Assembly (NCBI GenBank): GCA_963749145.1
Contig: CAVVLN010000001.1
Coordinates: forward strand, 1,178,001 to 1,242,000
Direction: 5' to 3'
DNA: 64,000 nt
From: JASHPR01 sp963749145
Lineage (GTDB): Bacteria; Actinomycetota; Actinomycetes; Streptosporangiales; Streptosporangiaceae
Part shown: piece by piece, positions 41,260-49,338 of the stretch
Numbering within the stretch: position 1 is the stretch's first letter
Layout of the letters: each line of letters starts with the position of its first letter
Notes under the pieces: generated by a model
The model's input: the letters and a program-made list of their open reading frames with translations, nothing else
Databases searched by the model: none
Told to the model about the DNA's origin: nothing
Position numbers and translations under genes: made by a program

Positions 41260-43332
41260 TTGACCACGACCACGACCGACCTCGATACCCTCTCCATCAA
41301 CACGATCCGCGGCCTGTGCATGGACGCGGTGCAGAAGGCCAACTCCGGTCACCCGGGGACTCCGATGGGGATCGCGCCGGTCGCGTACACGCTCTGGCAG
41401 CGCATCCTGCGGTTCGACCCGGCCGACCCGATCTGGCCGAACCGCGACCGTTTCGTGCTGTCCGAGGGCCACGCCTCGGCGCTGCTGTGGTCGCTGCTGC
41501 ACCTGACCGGCACCCGCGCGGTCGACCCCGACTACGAGGTGCGCGGCAACCCGGCCGTCACCATGGACGACCTGAAGACGTTCCGCCAGCTCGGCTCGCA
41601 CTGCCCGGGTCATCCGGAGTACCGCTTGACCAGCGGGGTCGAGGCCACGACCGGCCCGCTCGGCCAGGGCGTGGCCGACTCGGTCGGCATGGCGATCGCG
41701 GGCCGCTGGCTGGCCACCCGCTACAACCGCGACGACTTGCCCATGTTCGACTTCAACGTGTACGCGCTGGCCGGCGACGGCTGCATGATGGAGGGCATCT
41801 CGTCGGAGGCCGCCTCGCTCGCCGGCCACCTGCAGCTGGCCAACCTGTGCTGGATCTACGACTCGAACCGGGTCACGATCGAGGGCCACACCGACATCAC
41901 GTTCACCGAGGACGTCGCCGCGCGCTTCATCGCCTACGGCTGGAACGTGACCACGGTCGCCGACGTGAACGACCTCGGCCAGGTCGCCCGCGGCCTGCAC
42001 TCGTTCCTGACCGAGCACGAGCGGCCCACGCTGATACTGGTGCACAGCCACATCGGCTACGGCTCGCCGGTCGAGGACAGCCCGAAGGCGCACGGCGAGC
42101 CCCTCGGCGTGGAGGCCGTCAAGACCACCAAGCGGTTCCTCGGCATGCCGCCGGACGCGGACTTCTACGTGCCGGACGGCATCTACGACTGGTTCGCCGA
42201 GGGCATCGGCCGGCGCGGCCAGCAGGCCCGCGCGGCCTGGGAGGAGATGTTCGAGACCTACCGTGCCGCCTACCCGGACCTGGCCGACGAGATCGAGCGG
42301 ATGCAGCACCGGACCCTGCCGGACGGCTGGGCTGCCGACCTCCCCGAGTTCAAACCCGACCCGAAGGGGATCGCGACCCGGGACTCCTCCGCGCAGGCCT
42401 TGAACGCGGTCGCGGCGCACGTGCCCTGGCTGCTGGGCGGCTCGGCCGACCTCACCCCGTCGACCAAGACCCGGCTGACGTTCGACGGGGCGGGCGACTT
42501 CCAGCCCGACGACCACGGCGGCCGCAACCTGCACTTCGGCATCCGCGAGCACGCCTCGGCCGCGATCGCCAACGGGCTGGCCCTGACCAAGGTGCGGCCG
42601 TTCTGGTCCACGTTCCTGACCTTCTCCGACTACGCCCGCGGCGCGATGCGGCTGTCGGCGCTGATGGAGATCCCGGTCCTGCACATCTTCACCCACGACT
42701 CGATCGGAGTGGGCGAGGACGGGCCCACCCACCAGCCGGTCGAGCAGCTCGCCTCGCTGCGGGCCGTGCCCGGGCTGCTGGTGTTCCGGCCGGCCGACGC
42801 CAACGAGGCCACCGAGACCTGGCGGGTGGTGACCGCGCTGCGCCACGAGCCGGCCGCGCTGGTGCTGTCCCGCCAGGCCCTGCCCACCCTGGACCGGTCA
42901 ACCCTGGGCGCGGCGTCCGGCGTCGCCCGCGGCGGCTACATCCTGGCCGAGGCCGGCGGCGGCCAGCCCGACGTGATCCTGATCGCCACCGGGTCCGAGG
43001 TGCACCTGGCGCTGGAGGCCCGGGCCGAGCTCGAGGCGGATCAGATCGCGACCCGGGTGGTCAGCCTGCCGTGCTGGGAGCTGTTCGACCGGCAGCCGCC
43101 GGACTACCGCGAGCAGGTGCTGCCCCGGGCGGTGACCGCGCGGGTGGCCGTCGAGCAGGCCTCGACGCTCGGCTGGGACCGCTACGTCGGCGACCGCGGC
43201 GCGGTGATCGGCATGCACACCTTCGGCGCTTCCGCGCCGCTCAAGCAGCTGCTCACCAGGTTCGGGTTCACGCCGGAGCGGGTCGCCGAGACCGCCCGCG
43301 AGGTGCTGACCGCGGTCCGGGGGGACGCGTGA
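41260..43332 (+). CDS. tkt: Transketolase
   Basis: A 690-residue ThDP enzyme of the pentose-phosphate pathway. It has NSGHPGTPMGIAPVAYTLW, GDGCMMEGISSEAASLAG with the ThDP/Mg motif, and the C-terminal DSIGVGEDGPTHQPVEQLASLR with catalytic Glu/His residues nearby. The TTG start follows GGGAGGT. It lies upstream of pgi; in many actinomycetes tal separates them, but here it does not. Confidence 0.96.
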   Translation: MTTTTTDLDTLSINTIRGLCMDAVQKANSGHPGTPMGIAPVAYTLWQRILRFDPADPIWPNRDRFVLSEGHASALLWSLLHLTGTRAVDPDYEVRGNPAVTMDDLKTFRQLGSHCPGHPEYRLTSGVEATTGPLGQGVADSVGMAIAGRWLATRYNRDDLPMFDFNVYALAGDGCMMEGISSEAASLAGHLQLANLCWIYDSNRVTIEGHTDITFTEDVAARFIAYGWNVTTVADVNDLGQVARGLHSFLTEHERPTLILVHSHIGYGSPVEDSPKAHGEPLGVEAVKTTKRFLGMPPDADFYVPDGIYDWFAEGIGRRGQQARAAWEEMFETYRAAYPDLADEIERMQHRTLPDGWAADLPEFKPDPKGIATRDSSAQALNAVAAHVPWLLGGSADLTPSTKTRLTFDGAGDFQPDDHGGRNLHFGIREHASAAIANGLALTKVRPFWSTFLTFSDYARGAMRLSALMEIPVLHIFTHDSIGVGEDGPTHQPVEQLASLRAVPGLLVFRPADANEATETWRVVTALRHEPAALVLSRQALPTLDRSTLGAASGVARGGYILAEAGGGQPDVILIATGSEVHLALEARAELEADQIATRVVSLPCWELFDRQPPDYREQVLPRAVTARVAVEQASTLGWDRYVGDRGAVIGMHTFGASAPLKQLLTRFGFTPERVAETAREVLTAVRGDA

Positions 43333-43379
43333 GCGCCCCGGCCGACCGGGCCGGACCACCAACGGAAGGGCAAACGCCG

Positions 43380-45011
43380 ATGCCGACCGTCCCGCTGCGC
43401 CAGCGCCCGGCCTGGAAGGCGCTCGAGCAGCACCACGCCGAGATCGCCGGGCGGCACCTGCGCGAGCTGTTCGCCCAGGACCCGGGACGCGGCGAGCGCC
43501 TGACCGCCGAGGCGGCCGGGCTCTACCTGGACTACTCCAAGAACCGGGTCACCGACGAGACCATGCGGCTGCTGATCCGGCTGGCGCAGGAGGCCGGCCT
43601 GGAGCAGCACCGGGACGCGATGTTCGCCGGCGAGCACATCAACGTCTCCGAGGACCGGGCCGTGCTGCACGTCGCGCTGCGGATGCCCAGGAACAGCTCG
43701 CTGATCGTGGACGGGGCCGACGTGGTCGCGCAGGTGCACCAGGTGCTCGACCGCATGGCCAGCTTCGCCGAGTCGGTGCGTTCGGGCCAGTGGAAGGGAT
43801 TCACCGGGAAGGCCATCAAGAACATCATCAACGTCGGCATCGGCGGGTCCGACCTCGGGCCGGTGATGGCCTACGAGGCGCTGCGCCATTACTCCCGGCG
43901 GGACCTGACGTTCCGGTTCGTGTCGAACGTGGACTCGACCGATTTCGTCGAGGCGACCAGGGACCTGGCCGCCGACGAGACGCTGTTCATCATCTCGTCC
44001 AAGACGTTCGGCACCCTGGAGACGCTCACCAACGCGCACTCGGCCCGGGACTGGGTGACCGGCGAGCTGGGCTCGCAGGACGCCGTGGCCCGGCATTTCG
44101 TCGCGGTCTCCACCAACGCCGAGAAGGTCGAGGCGTTCGGCATCGACACCGCGAACATGTTCGGCTTCTGGGACTGGGTCGGCGGGCGGTACTCGATGGA
44201 CTCGGCGATCGGACTGTCCACCATGATCGCGATCGGGCCGGAGCAGTTCGGCGAGATGCTCGCCGGGTTCCACGAGATGGACGAGCACTTCCGCGCGGCG
44301 CCGCTGGCCTCGAACCTGCCGGTGCTGATGGGCCTGCTCGCGGTGTGGTACGGCGACTTCTTCGGGGCGCAGACCTGCGGCGTCATGCCCTACGAGCAGT
44401 ACCTGAAGCGGTTCCCCGCCTACCTGCAGCAGCTCACGATGGAGTCGAACGGCAAGCACGTGACGCTCGAGGGGGCCACGGTCGACTACGACACCGGCGC
44501 GGTCTACTGGGGCGAGCCGGGCACCAACGGCCAGCACAGCTTCTACCAGCTCATCCACCAGGGGACGCGGCTGATCCCGGTCGACCTGATCGGCTTCGGC
44601 AAGACGCTGAACCCGCTGGGTGACCACCACGACATCCTGTCCTCCAACGTGTTCGCCCAGGCTCAGGCGCTCGCGTTCGGCAAGACCGAGGAGGAGGTGC
44701 TGGCCGAGGGGACCACGCCGGCGGTCGCGCCGCACCGGGTGATGCCGGGCAACCGCCCGACCAACGTGCTGCTGGCCGAGATCCTCACCCCCCGCGCGCT
44801 CGGCACGCTGGTCGCGCTGTATGAGCACAGCGTGTTCACTCAGGGCACGATCTGGGACATCGACTCCTTCGACCAGTGGGGCGTCGAGCTGGGCAAGGTG
44901 CTGGCGGTCCAGATCATCCCCGAGCTCACCAGCGACACCGAGCCGGATCTGGCCCACGACTCGTCCACCAACGCGCTGATCCGGCGCTACCGCCGGCTGA
45001 AGCAGGGCTAG
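43380..45011 (+). CDS. pgi: Glucose-6-phosphate isomerase
   Basis: A 543-residue isomerase interconverting glucose-6-phosphate and fructose-6-phosphate. Signatures: NVGIGGSDLGPVMAYEAL, ISSKTFGTLETLTNA, WDWVGGRYSMDSAIGLS, the catalytic region YLQQLTMESNGKHV and GTRLIPVDLIG. ATG 43380 follows GGAAGGG. The stop codon is inside an 11-bp direct repeat. Expected to be co-transcribed with tkt. Confidence 0.96.
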   Translation: MPTVPLRQRPAWKALEQHHAEIAGRHLRELFAQDPGRGERLTAEAAGLYLDYSKNRVTDETMRLLIRLAQEAGLEQHRDAMFAGEHINVSEDRAVLHVALRMPRNSSLIVDGADVVAQVHQVLDRMASFAESVRSGQWKGFTGKAIKNIINVGIGGSDLGPVMAYEALRHYSRRDLTFRFVSNVDSTDFVEATRDLAADETLFIISSKTFGTLETLTNAHSARDWVTGELGSQDAVARHFVAVSTNAEKVEAFGIDTANMFGFWDWVGGRYSMDSAIGLSTMIAIGPEQFGEMLAGFHEMDEHFRAAPLASNLPVLMGLLAVWYGDFFGAQTCGVMPYEQYLKRFPAYLQQLTMESNGKHVTLEGATVDYDTGAVYWGEPGTNGQHSFYQLIHQGTRLIPVDLIGFGKTLNPLGDHHDILSSNVFAQAQALAFGKTEEEVLAEGTTPAVAPHRVMPGNRPTNVLLAEILTPRALGTLVALYEHSVFTQGTIWDIDSFDQWGVELGKVLAVQIIPELTSDTEPDLAHDSSTNALIRRYRRLKQG

Positions 45012-45023
45012 CGCAGGGCTAGC
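45002..45023. repeat. 11-bp direct repeat over the pgi stop codon
   Basis: GCAGGGCTAGC occurs twice in tandem (45002-45012, 45013-45023); the TAG of the first copy is the pgi stop. Confidence 0.85.
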
Positions 45024-45030
45024 GCCGCCG

Positions 45031-45047
45031 GGCCGACCGGGTCGGCC
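45031..45047. terminator. Hairpin between pgi and the convergent DUF4232 gene
   Basis: GGCCGACC (45031-45038) and GGTCGGCC (45040-45047) are perfect inverted repeats about one base; further GGCCGG/CCGGCC repeats follow to 45083. Probably a bidirectional terminator between convergent genes. Confidence 0.55.
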
Positions 45048-45083
45048 GCCGCGGCCGGGTCGGCCGGCGCGGCCGGCGCGCGG

Positions 45084-45740
45084 TCAGGCCGAGCCGCCGG
45101 AGCCGGGCTGGACCACGCTGACGGTCAGGATCGGGACCGGCTTGACGCACGCCGCCGACTTGTAGGCCAGGTAGATCGGCGTGGTCTGGTTCGGCGGGTA
45201 GATCACCAGCGAGTGCGCCGTGACCGGCTGGCAGGTGGTGGCCGGGTAATTGCCCGCCTCCGCGATCTGCAGCAGCGCGTTGGCGACCGCGCGCGGCGCC
45301 AGCGTGATCAGCTTGCGCGGGGGCGACGGGTTCTCCTTGGCCGCCGCGCCGATCTGGCCGCCGGAGGCGCCGGTTGACGCGAACGAGACGCCGGGATAGC
45401 CGTACAGCGTGCAGCTGACGTCGGAGATGTTGGTGAAGTCGAGGACCTGGTCGATGCTCCCGGCCGTGCCCTGGCTGAGCCCGGCCTTGACCGCGAGGGA
45501 GCGGGTCGGGCACGGGGCCACGCCCGCGGGCGGCGGCGTGGCCGGGGCCGAGGCCGCCGCGCTGCCGGAGGTGCTGGGCGAGGCCACCGGGGTGGCCGGG
45601 GCCGTGCCGCCGGGTGCCGATGGCGGGCTGGACGAGGACGCGGAGGGCGGGGACGTGCCGCAGGCCGTGACGAGAAGCGCGCAGCACGCCAGCGCCGATC
45701 CGCCGATCGCCCGCCCGGCGGCACGTGCAAATGGGGTCAT
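45084..45740 (-). CDS. DUF4232-domain lipoprotein
   Basis: A 218-residue lipoprotein. Signal peptide with lipobox VTACG (Cys about 27), a 45-residue Ser/Pro/Ala linker, then DUF4232: CPTRSLAVKAGLSQGTAGS, LDFTNISDVSCTLYGYPGVSF and ATTCQPVTAHSLVIYPPNQT, with paired Cys residues. Such proteins are common, surface-anchored and of unknown role in mycelial actinobacteria. Start ATG 45740. Confidence 0.86.
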   Translation of the reverse strand: MTPFARAAGRAIGGSALACCALLVTACGTSPPSASSSSPPSAPGGTAPATPVASPSTSGSAAASAPATPPPAGVAPCPTRSLAVKAGLSQGTAGSIDQVLDFTNISDVSCTLYGYPGVSFASTGASGGQIGAAAKENPSPPRKLITLAPRAVANALLQIAEAGNYPATTCQPVTAHSLVIYPPNQTTPIYLAYKSAACVKPVPILTVSVVQPGSGGSA

Positions 45741-45894
45741 CGCCTGCCTTTCTGCCCGGGGCGGCTCGGCGAGCCCCGACAGGTAGGACGCCGACCCGGC
45801 CCGCCCGGTTGGCCGGCATGTCGATCTACCAACGCATCGACGATCGTCCAGGATGTGTCATGAATAGATCCGCGCTGCGGAGGGACGGGATGTC

Positions 45895-46287
45895 ATGTAT
45901 CAGCACCGGGAGCGGATGCGGGTCGCCTGGGCCGACACCGACGCGAGCGGCTGGATTCACTGCACCGCCGCGTTCCGCTGGGCCGAGGTAGCCGAACATG
46001 CGCTGCTGCGCCGCCTGGGCCTGGCCCCGCCCGGCACCGTCGGCGGGTTCCCCCGGCGCCACGTCGAGGCGACCTATCACCGCCCGCTGCGCTTCGGCGA
46101 CGAGTTCGACCTGGTGCTCGCCACTGAGCGGATCGGCCGCACCTCGGTCACCTACGCCTGGCAGGCGGTCCGGGACGGCCAGGCCTGCGTGGAGGGCCGG
46201 ACGGTGGTCGTGCACGTGGACGGGGACGCCACGCCGGCGCCGCTCCCCCGGGCCCTCAGGGACCTGGCGGCCGGGCCGCCGGCGTAG
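45895..46287 (+). CDS. 4HBT-family acyl-CoA thioesterase
   Basis: A 130-residue hot-dog protein. RVAWADTDASGWIHCTAAFRWAEVA is the 4-hydroxybenzoyl-CoA thioesterase-type start with the catalytic Asp; HVEATYHRPLRFGDEFDLVL follows on the central helix and strands. The ATG has GGAGGG upstream. Convergent with an SDR gene and near CoA/aromatic-type genes, but the substrate is unknown. Confidence 0.85.
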   Translation: MYQHRERMRVAWADTDASGWIHCTAAFRWAEVAEHALLRRLGLAPPGTVGGFPRRHVEATYHRPLRFGDEFDLVLATERIGRTSVTYAWQAVRDGQACVEGRTVVVHVDGDATPAPLPRALRDLAAGPPA

Positions 46288-46300
46288 GCCGGCGGCGGCC

Positions 46301-46333
46301 GCACCAGGCCGGCACCAGGCCGGCACTAGGCCA
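46301..46333. repeat. 11-bp tandem repeat, three copies, over the SDR-gene stop
   Basis: GCACCAGGCCG repeats at 46301 and 46312, with a third variant GCACTAGGCCA at 46323. The SDR stop codon (46326-46328, minus strand) is created by the C-to-T difference in the third unit. Confidence 0.85.
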
Positions 46334-47084
46334 GGACCGACCCGCCCGCCACGTCGAGCACCACGCCGGTGATCCAGGCCGCCTCGTCCGAGGCCAGATA
46401 GCAGGCCGCGCTGGCCACGTCCTGCGGCGTGCCGAGGCGGCAGACCGGGTGCAGGCCGATCAGCATCTCCTGCTGCGCCTGCGGGATCTGCCCGCGGTTG
46501 CGCTCGGTGAGGATCGTCTCGGGGGCGATGCAGTTCGCGCGGATGCCGTACGGGCCGGCCTGCGCGGCCAGGTCCTGGGTCAGCAACTGGATGCCGGCCT
46601 TGGCCGCGCTGTAGGGGACCGGCGAGGCCGCGTTGGGCCGGCGGGCGGCGGCCGAGGAGATCGTGATGATGCTCCCGGCCTGGCGCTCCTTCATCCCCGG
46701 CAGGAAGCTCTTGACGGTCAGGAACGTCGCGGTCAGGTTGCCGTCGACGGTGGCGCGCCAGTCTTCCGGGCTGATCTGCTCGAGCGGCCCGGGCGGCACC
46801 CGGTTCCCGCCCGCGTTGGCGACCAGCACCTCGACCGGCCCGAGTTCCCGCTCGACCTGCAACCGCAACGCCTCGATCTCCTCGAACCTGGTCACGTCCG
46901 CGGTGACCGGGACGGCCCGGCCCCCGTCCCGCTCGATGCGCGCCGTGACCCCGGCCAGCGCGGCCCGGTCCCGGCCGTGCACGGCCACGGCCGCGCCATA
47001 GGCGGCGAACCGGGCGGCGATGGCCGCCCCGATGCCGCGCGAGCCGCCCGTCACCAGCGTCACCTTGCCCTCCAGGCTGTTCAT
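46326..47084 (-). CDS. Short-chain dehydrogenase/reductase
   Basis: A 252-residue classical SDR. GGSRGIGAAIAARF is the cofactor-binding TGxxxGxG motif, NAGGN the NNAG region, and SSAAARRPNAASPVPYSAAKAG holds the Ser, Tyr and Lys of the catalytic site. An Arg in the second strand (VHGRDRAAL) suggests NADP preference. It ends GGSVLA. The gene is divergent from a MarR regulator with a perfect palindrome between. Substrate unknown. Confidence 0.92.
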   Translation of the reverse strand: MNSLEGKVTLVTGGSRGIGAAIAARFAAYGAAVAVHGRDRAALAGVTARIERDGGRAVPVTADVTRFEEIEALRLQVERELGPVEVLVANAGGNRVPPGPLEQISPEDWRATVDGNLTATFLTVKSFLPGMKERQAGSIITISSAAARRPNAASPVPYSAAKAGIQLLTQDLAAQAGPYGIRANCIAPETILTERNRGQIPQAQQEMLIGLHPVCRLGTPQDVASAACYLASDEAAWITGVVLDVAGGSVLA

Positions 47085-47107
47085 GACTGCCCACCGCCCT
47101 TTCCTGT

Positions 47108-47237
47108 CCCGTCAGATCCCCTGGCCCGTCAGATTCCAGGCCCCGTCAGAGTCCCGGCCCGTCAGAGTCCCGGCCCGTCAGATTCCCGCCCCGTCAGACT
47201 CCCGGCCCGTCAGATTCCCGCCCCGTCAGCCCTGTCT
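47108..47237. repeat. 16-17 bp tandem repeat upstream of the SDR gene, eight copies
   Basis: Units of the type CCCGTCAGATTCCCGG start at 47108, 47125, 47142, 47158, 47174, 47190, 47206 and 47222. They fill the space between the SDR start and the MarR palindrome, so they probably form part of the SDR mRNA leader. Confidence 0.9.
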
Positions 47238-47268
47238 CGTCCGGTCCCGTCGGCCCTATCTCGCTCAA

Positions 47269-47284
47269 GCTTAGATATCTAAGC
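47269..47284. promoter_or_regulatory. Perfect 16-bp palindrome, probable MarR operator
   Basis: GCTTAGATATCTAAGC is fully self-complementary and much more AT-rich than its surroundings. It is 45 bp before the MarR ATG, in the divergent SDR/MarR interval, the usual place and size for a MarR dimer site. Confidence 0.72.
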
Positions 47285-47328
47285 GTTTCTACGTCAAATG
47301 GTTAGGGCCCTACTGGTAGAGTGAGCGC

Positions 47329-47775
47329 ATGTCCAGGCCCGTGCCGCTGCCGATCGGCCTCCAGCTCGCCCGCACCGCCAAGTCGGTCCGCCGCGCGTTC
47401 GACGACGCGCTGGCCGGGGCGGGCGGGTCGCTGCCGGTCTGGCTGGTGCTGATCTCGCTCAAGAGCGAGCATCCGGGCACCCAGCGGGACCTGGCCGAGG
47501 CGGTGGGCATCCGGGAGGCGACGCTCACTCATCACCTGAACGCGATGGACGCCCGGGGACTGGTCACCCGCCGCCGCGACCCGGCCAACCGCCGCGTCCA
47601 CCGGGTCGAGCTGACCGAGGCGGGCGAGACCGTCTTCGACCGGCTGCGCGACGCGGCCCTGGCGTTCGACGAGCGGCTGCGCCGCGGCCTGAGCCAGGCC
47701 GAGGTCGCCGACCTGGAAACGCTGCTGGCCCGGCTCGAGCAAAACGTCGGCGGGCCGCCGGACCCGGCCGGATGA
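47329..47775 (+). CDS. MarR-family regulator
   Basis: A 148-residue winged-helix protein. It has PVWLVLISLKSEHPGTQRDLAEAVGIREATLTHHL (HTH, in two linked pieces) and the wing RGLVTRRRDPANRRVHRVELT. It lies divergent from the SDR and convergent with the ThDP-enzyme gene (4 nt between stops), and probably controls the SDR promoter through the palindrome. Confidence 0.92.
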   Translation: MSRPVPLPIGLQLARTAKSVRRAFDDALAGAGGSLPVWLVLISLKSEHPGTQRDLAEAVGIREATLTHHLNAMDARGLVTRRRDPANRRVHRVELTEAGETVFDRLRDAALAFDERLRRGLSQAEVADLETLLARLEQNVGGPPDPAG

Positions 47776-47779
47776 CCTC

Positions 47780-49338
47780 TCAGCCGAGCGGCGGGACCAC
47801 GGCCTCGATCAGGTAGGGCCCGGGCTCGGCCAGGGACCGCCGCAGCAGCGCCGCGAGCTCGCCGGGGGTGCGGGCCCGGCCGGCCGGCACGCCCATCCCG
47901 GTGGCCAGCGCCACGAAGTCGAGATCGGGCCGGGACAGGTCGAGCAGGCTCCGCGCGGCGGTGCCGGCGGCCCCGGCGCCGACCCGGCCGAGTTCCATGC
48001 CGAGGATCGCGTAGGAGCGGTTGCTGAAGATGACCGTGGTGACGTCCAGCCCCTCCCGGGCGTGCGTCCACAGCGCGGACAGCGTGTACATGGCACTGCC
48101 GTCCGCCTCCAGCGCCAGCACCCGCCGCCCGGGACAGGCGATCGCGGCACCGGTCGCCAGCGGCAGCCCCAGGCCGATGGACCCGCCGGTCAGGGTCAGC
48201 CAGTCGTGCGGCGGCGCGCCCGCGGTGGCCCCGGGGAGCCACACCCCGGACGTGTTGGCCTCATCGGCGACGATCGCGCCCTCGGGCAACAGCGCGCCGA
48301 TGACCGCGGCCGCGGCGGCTCCGGTGAGGCCGCCCTCGTCACCGGGCATCTCGGGCCGGACGGCGCCGGCCGCCGCGGCTTGGCGTCCGGCGCAGCCAGG
48401 TCGGCCAGCGCGGCCAGCGCGCCGGCCACGTCCTCACCCGGCTCGGCCAGCACGTGCACCTCGCAGCCCTCCGGAACCAGCGAGCTGGCCAGGCCCGGGT
48501 AGGCGAAGAACGAGACCGGGGCGCGCGCCCCGGCCAGGATCAGGTGCCGGGCGCCGGACAGCTGCCCGGCCGCCATCTCGGCCAGGTAGGCCAGCCGGTC
48601 GATGGCGGGGATGCCCGCGCCGCGCTCGAGACGGGCCGGGAACGTCTCGGCCAGCAGCCGGGCGCCGGTAGCCTCGGCGACCCGGCTGGCCGCCTCCAGG
48701 CTCTCCCGCCGCGTCGCCGGCCCGCCGAGCAGGAGCACGCAGGGTTCCCCCGAGCGCAGCGTCGCGGACACCGACCGGACCGTGACGTCGGGAACAGCGG
48801 GGGCCGCGCGGGCCGGCCGCGGGGCCGCGGGCTCGGCGCCGTCGGACCAGGAGACGTCGGCCGGCAAGATCAGCGTGGCCACGTGCCCGGGCGGGGCCAG
48901 CGCCGCGGCCACCCCCTCGGCGGCGTCCGCGGCCACGTCGGCGCTGCGGGCCGACCGGCGCACCCAAGCCGACACCGTGCCGGCCAGCGCGTCGATGTCC
49001 GACTCCAGCGGCGCGTCGTAACGCTTGTGGTAGGTGGCGTGGTCGCCGACGACCGCGAGCAGCGGGGTGTGCGCCCGCCGCGCGTTGTGCAGGTTGGCCA
49101 GCCCGTTGGCCAGGCCCGGCCCCAGGTGCAGCAGGGCCGCGGCCGGGCGGCCGGCCATCCGCCCGTAGCCGTCGGCGGCGCCGGTCGCCACCCCCTCGAA
49201 CAGGCACAGCACCCCGCGCATCTGCGGCACCGCGTCCAGGGCCGCGACGAAGTGCATCTCCGAGGTCCCCGGGTTGCTGAAGCACACGTCCACGCCGGAG
49301 CCGGTCAGCGTGCGGATCAGGGCCTGCGCTCCGTTCAT
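47780..49338 (-). pseudogene. ThDP-dependent 2-oxoacid decarboxylase/acetolactate synthase-like protein, frameshifted
   Basis: Two frames make up one enzyme of about 519 residues. The first (from ATG 49338) has the Pyr domain, SNPGTSEMHFVAALD and the activating Glu in LCLFEGVATGAADGYGRM, and runs to about 48380. The second (to 47780) has GAVRPEMPGDEGGLTG and the ThDP/Mg motif EADGSAMYTL to SNRSYAIL. One base added near GACGCCAAGCC (48378-48390) restores a single frame. Its start overlaps the stop of a 2-hydroxyacid oxidase gene by 4 nt, so the pair may oxidise a 2-hydroxyacid and decarboxylate the 2-oxoacid. As written the ThDP-binding domain is lost. Confidence 0.8.

Noticed and set aside
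41155..44957. Long minus-strand frames opposite tkt and pgi
   Set aside because: Both overlap unmistakable enzymes on the plus strand and have shadow-type Arg/Gly/Val-rich composition.
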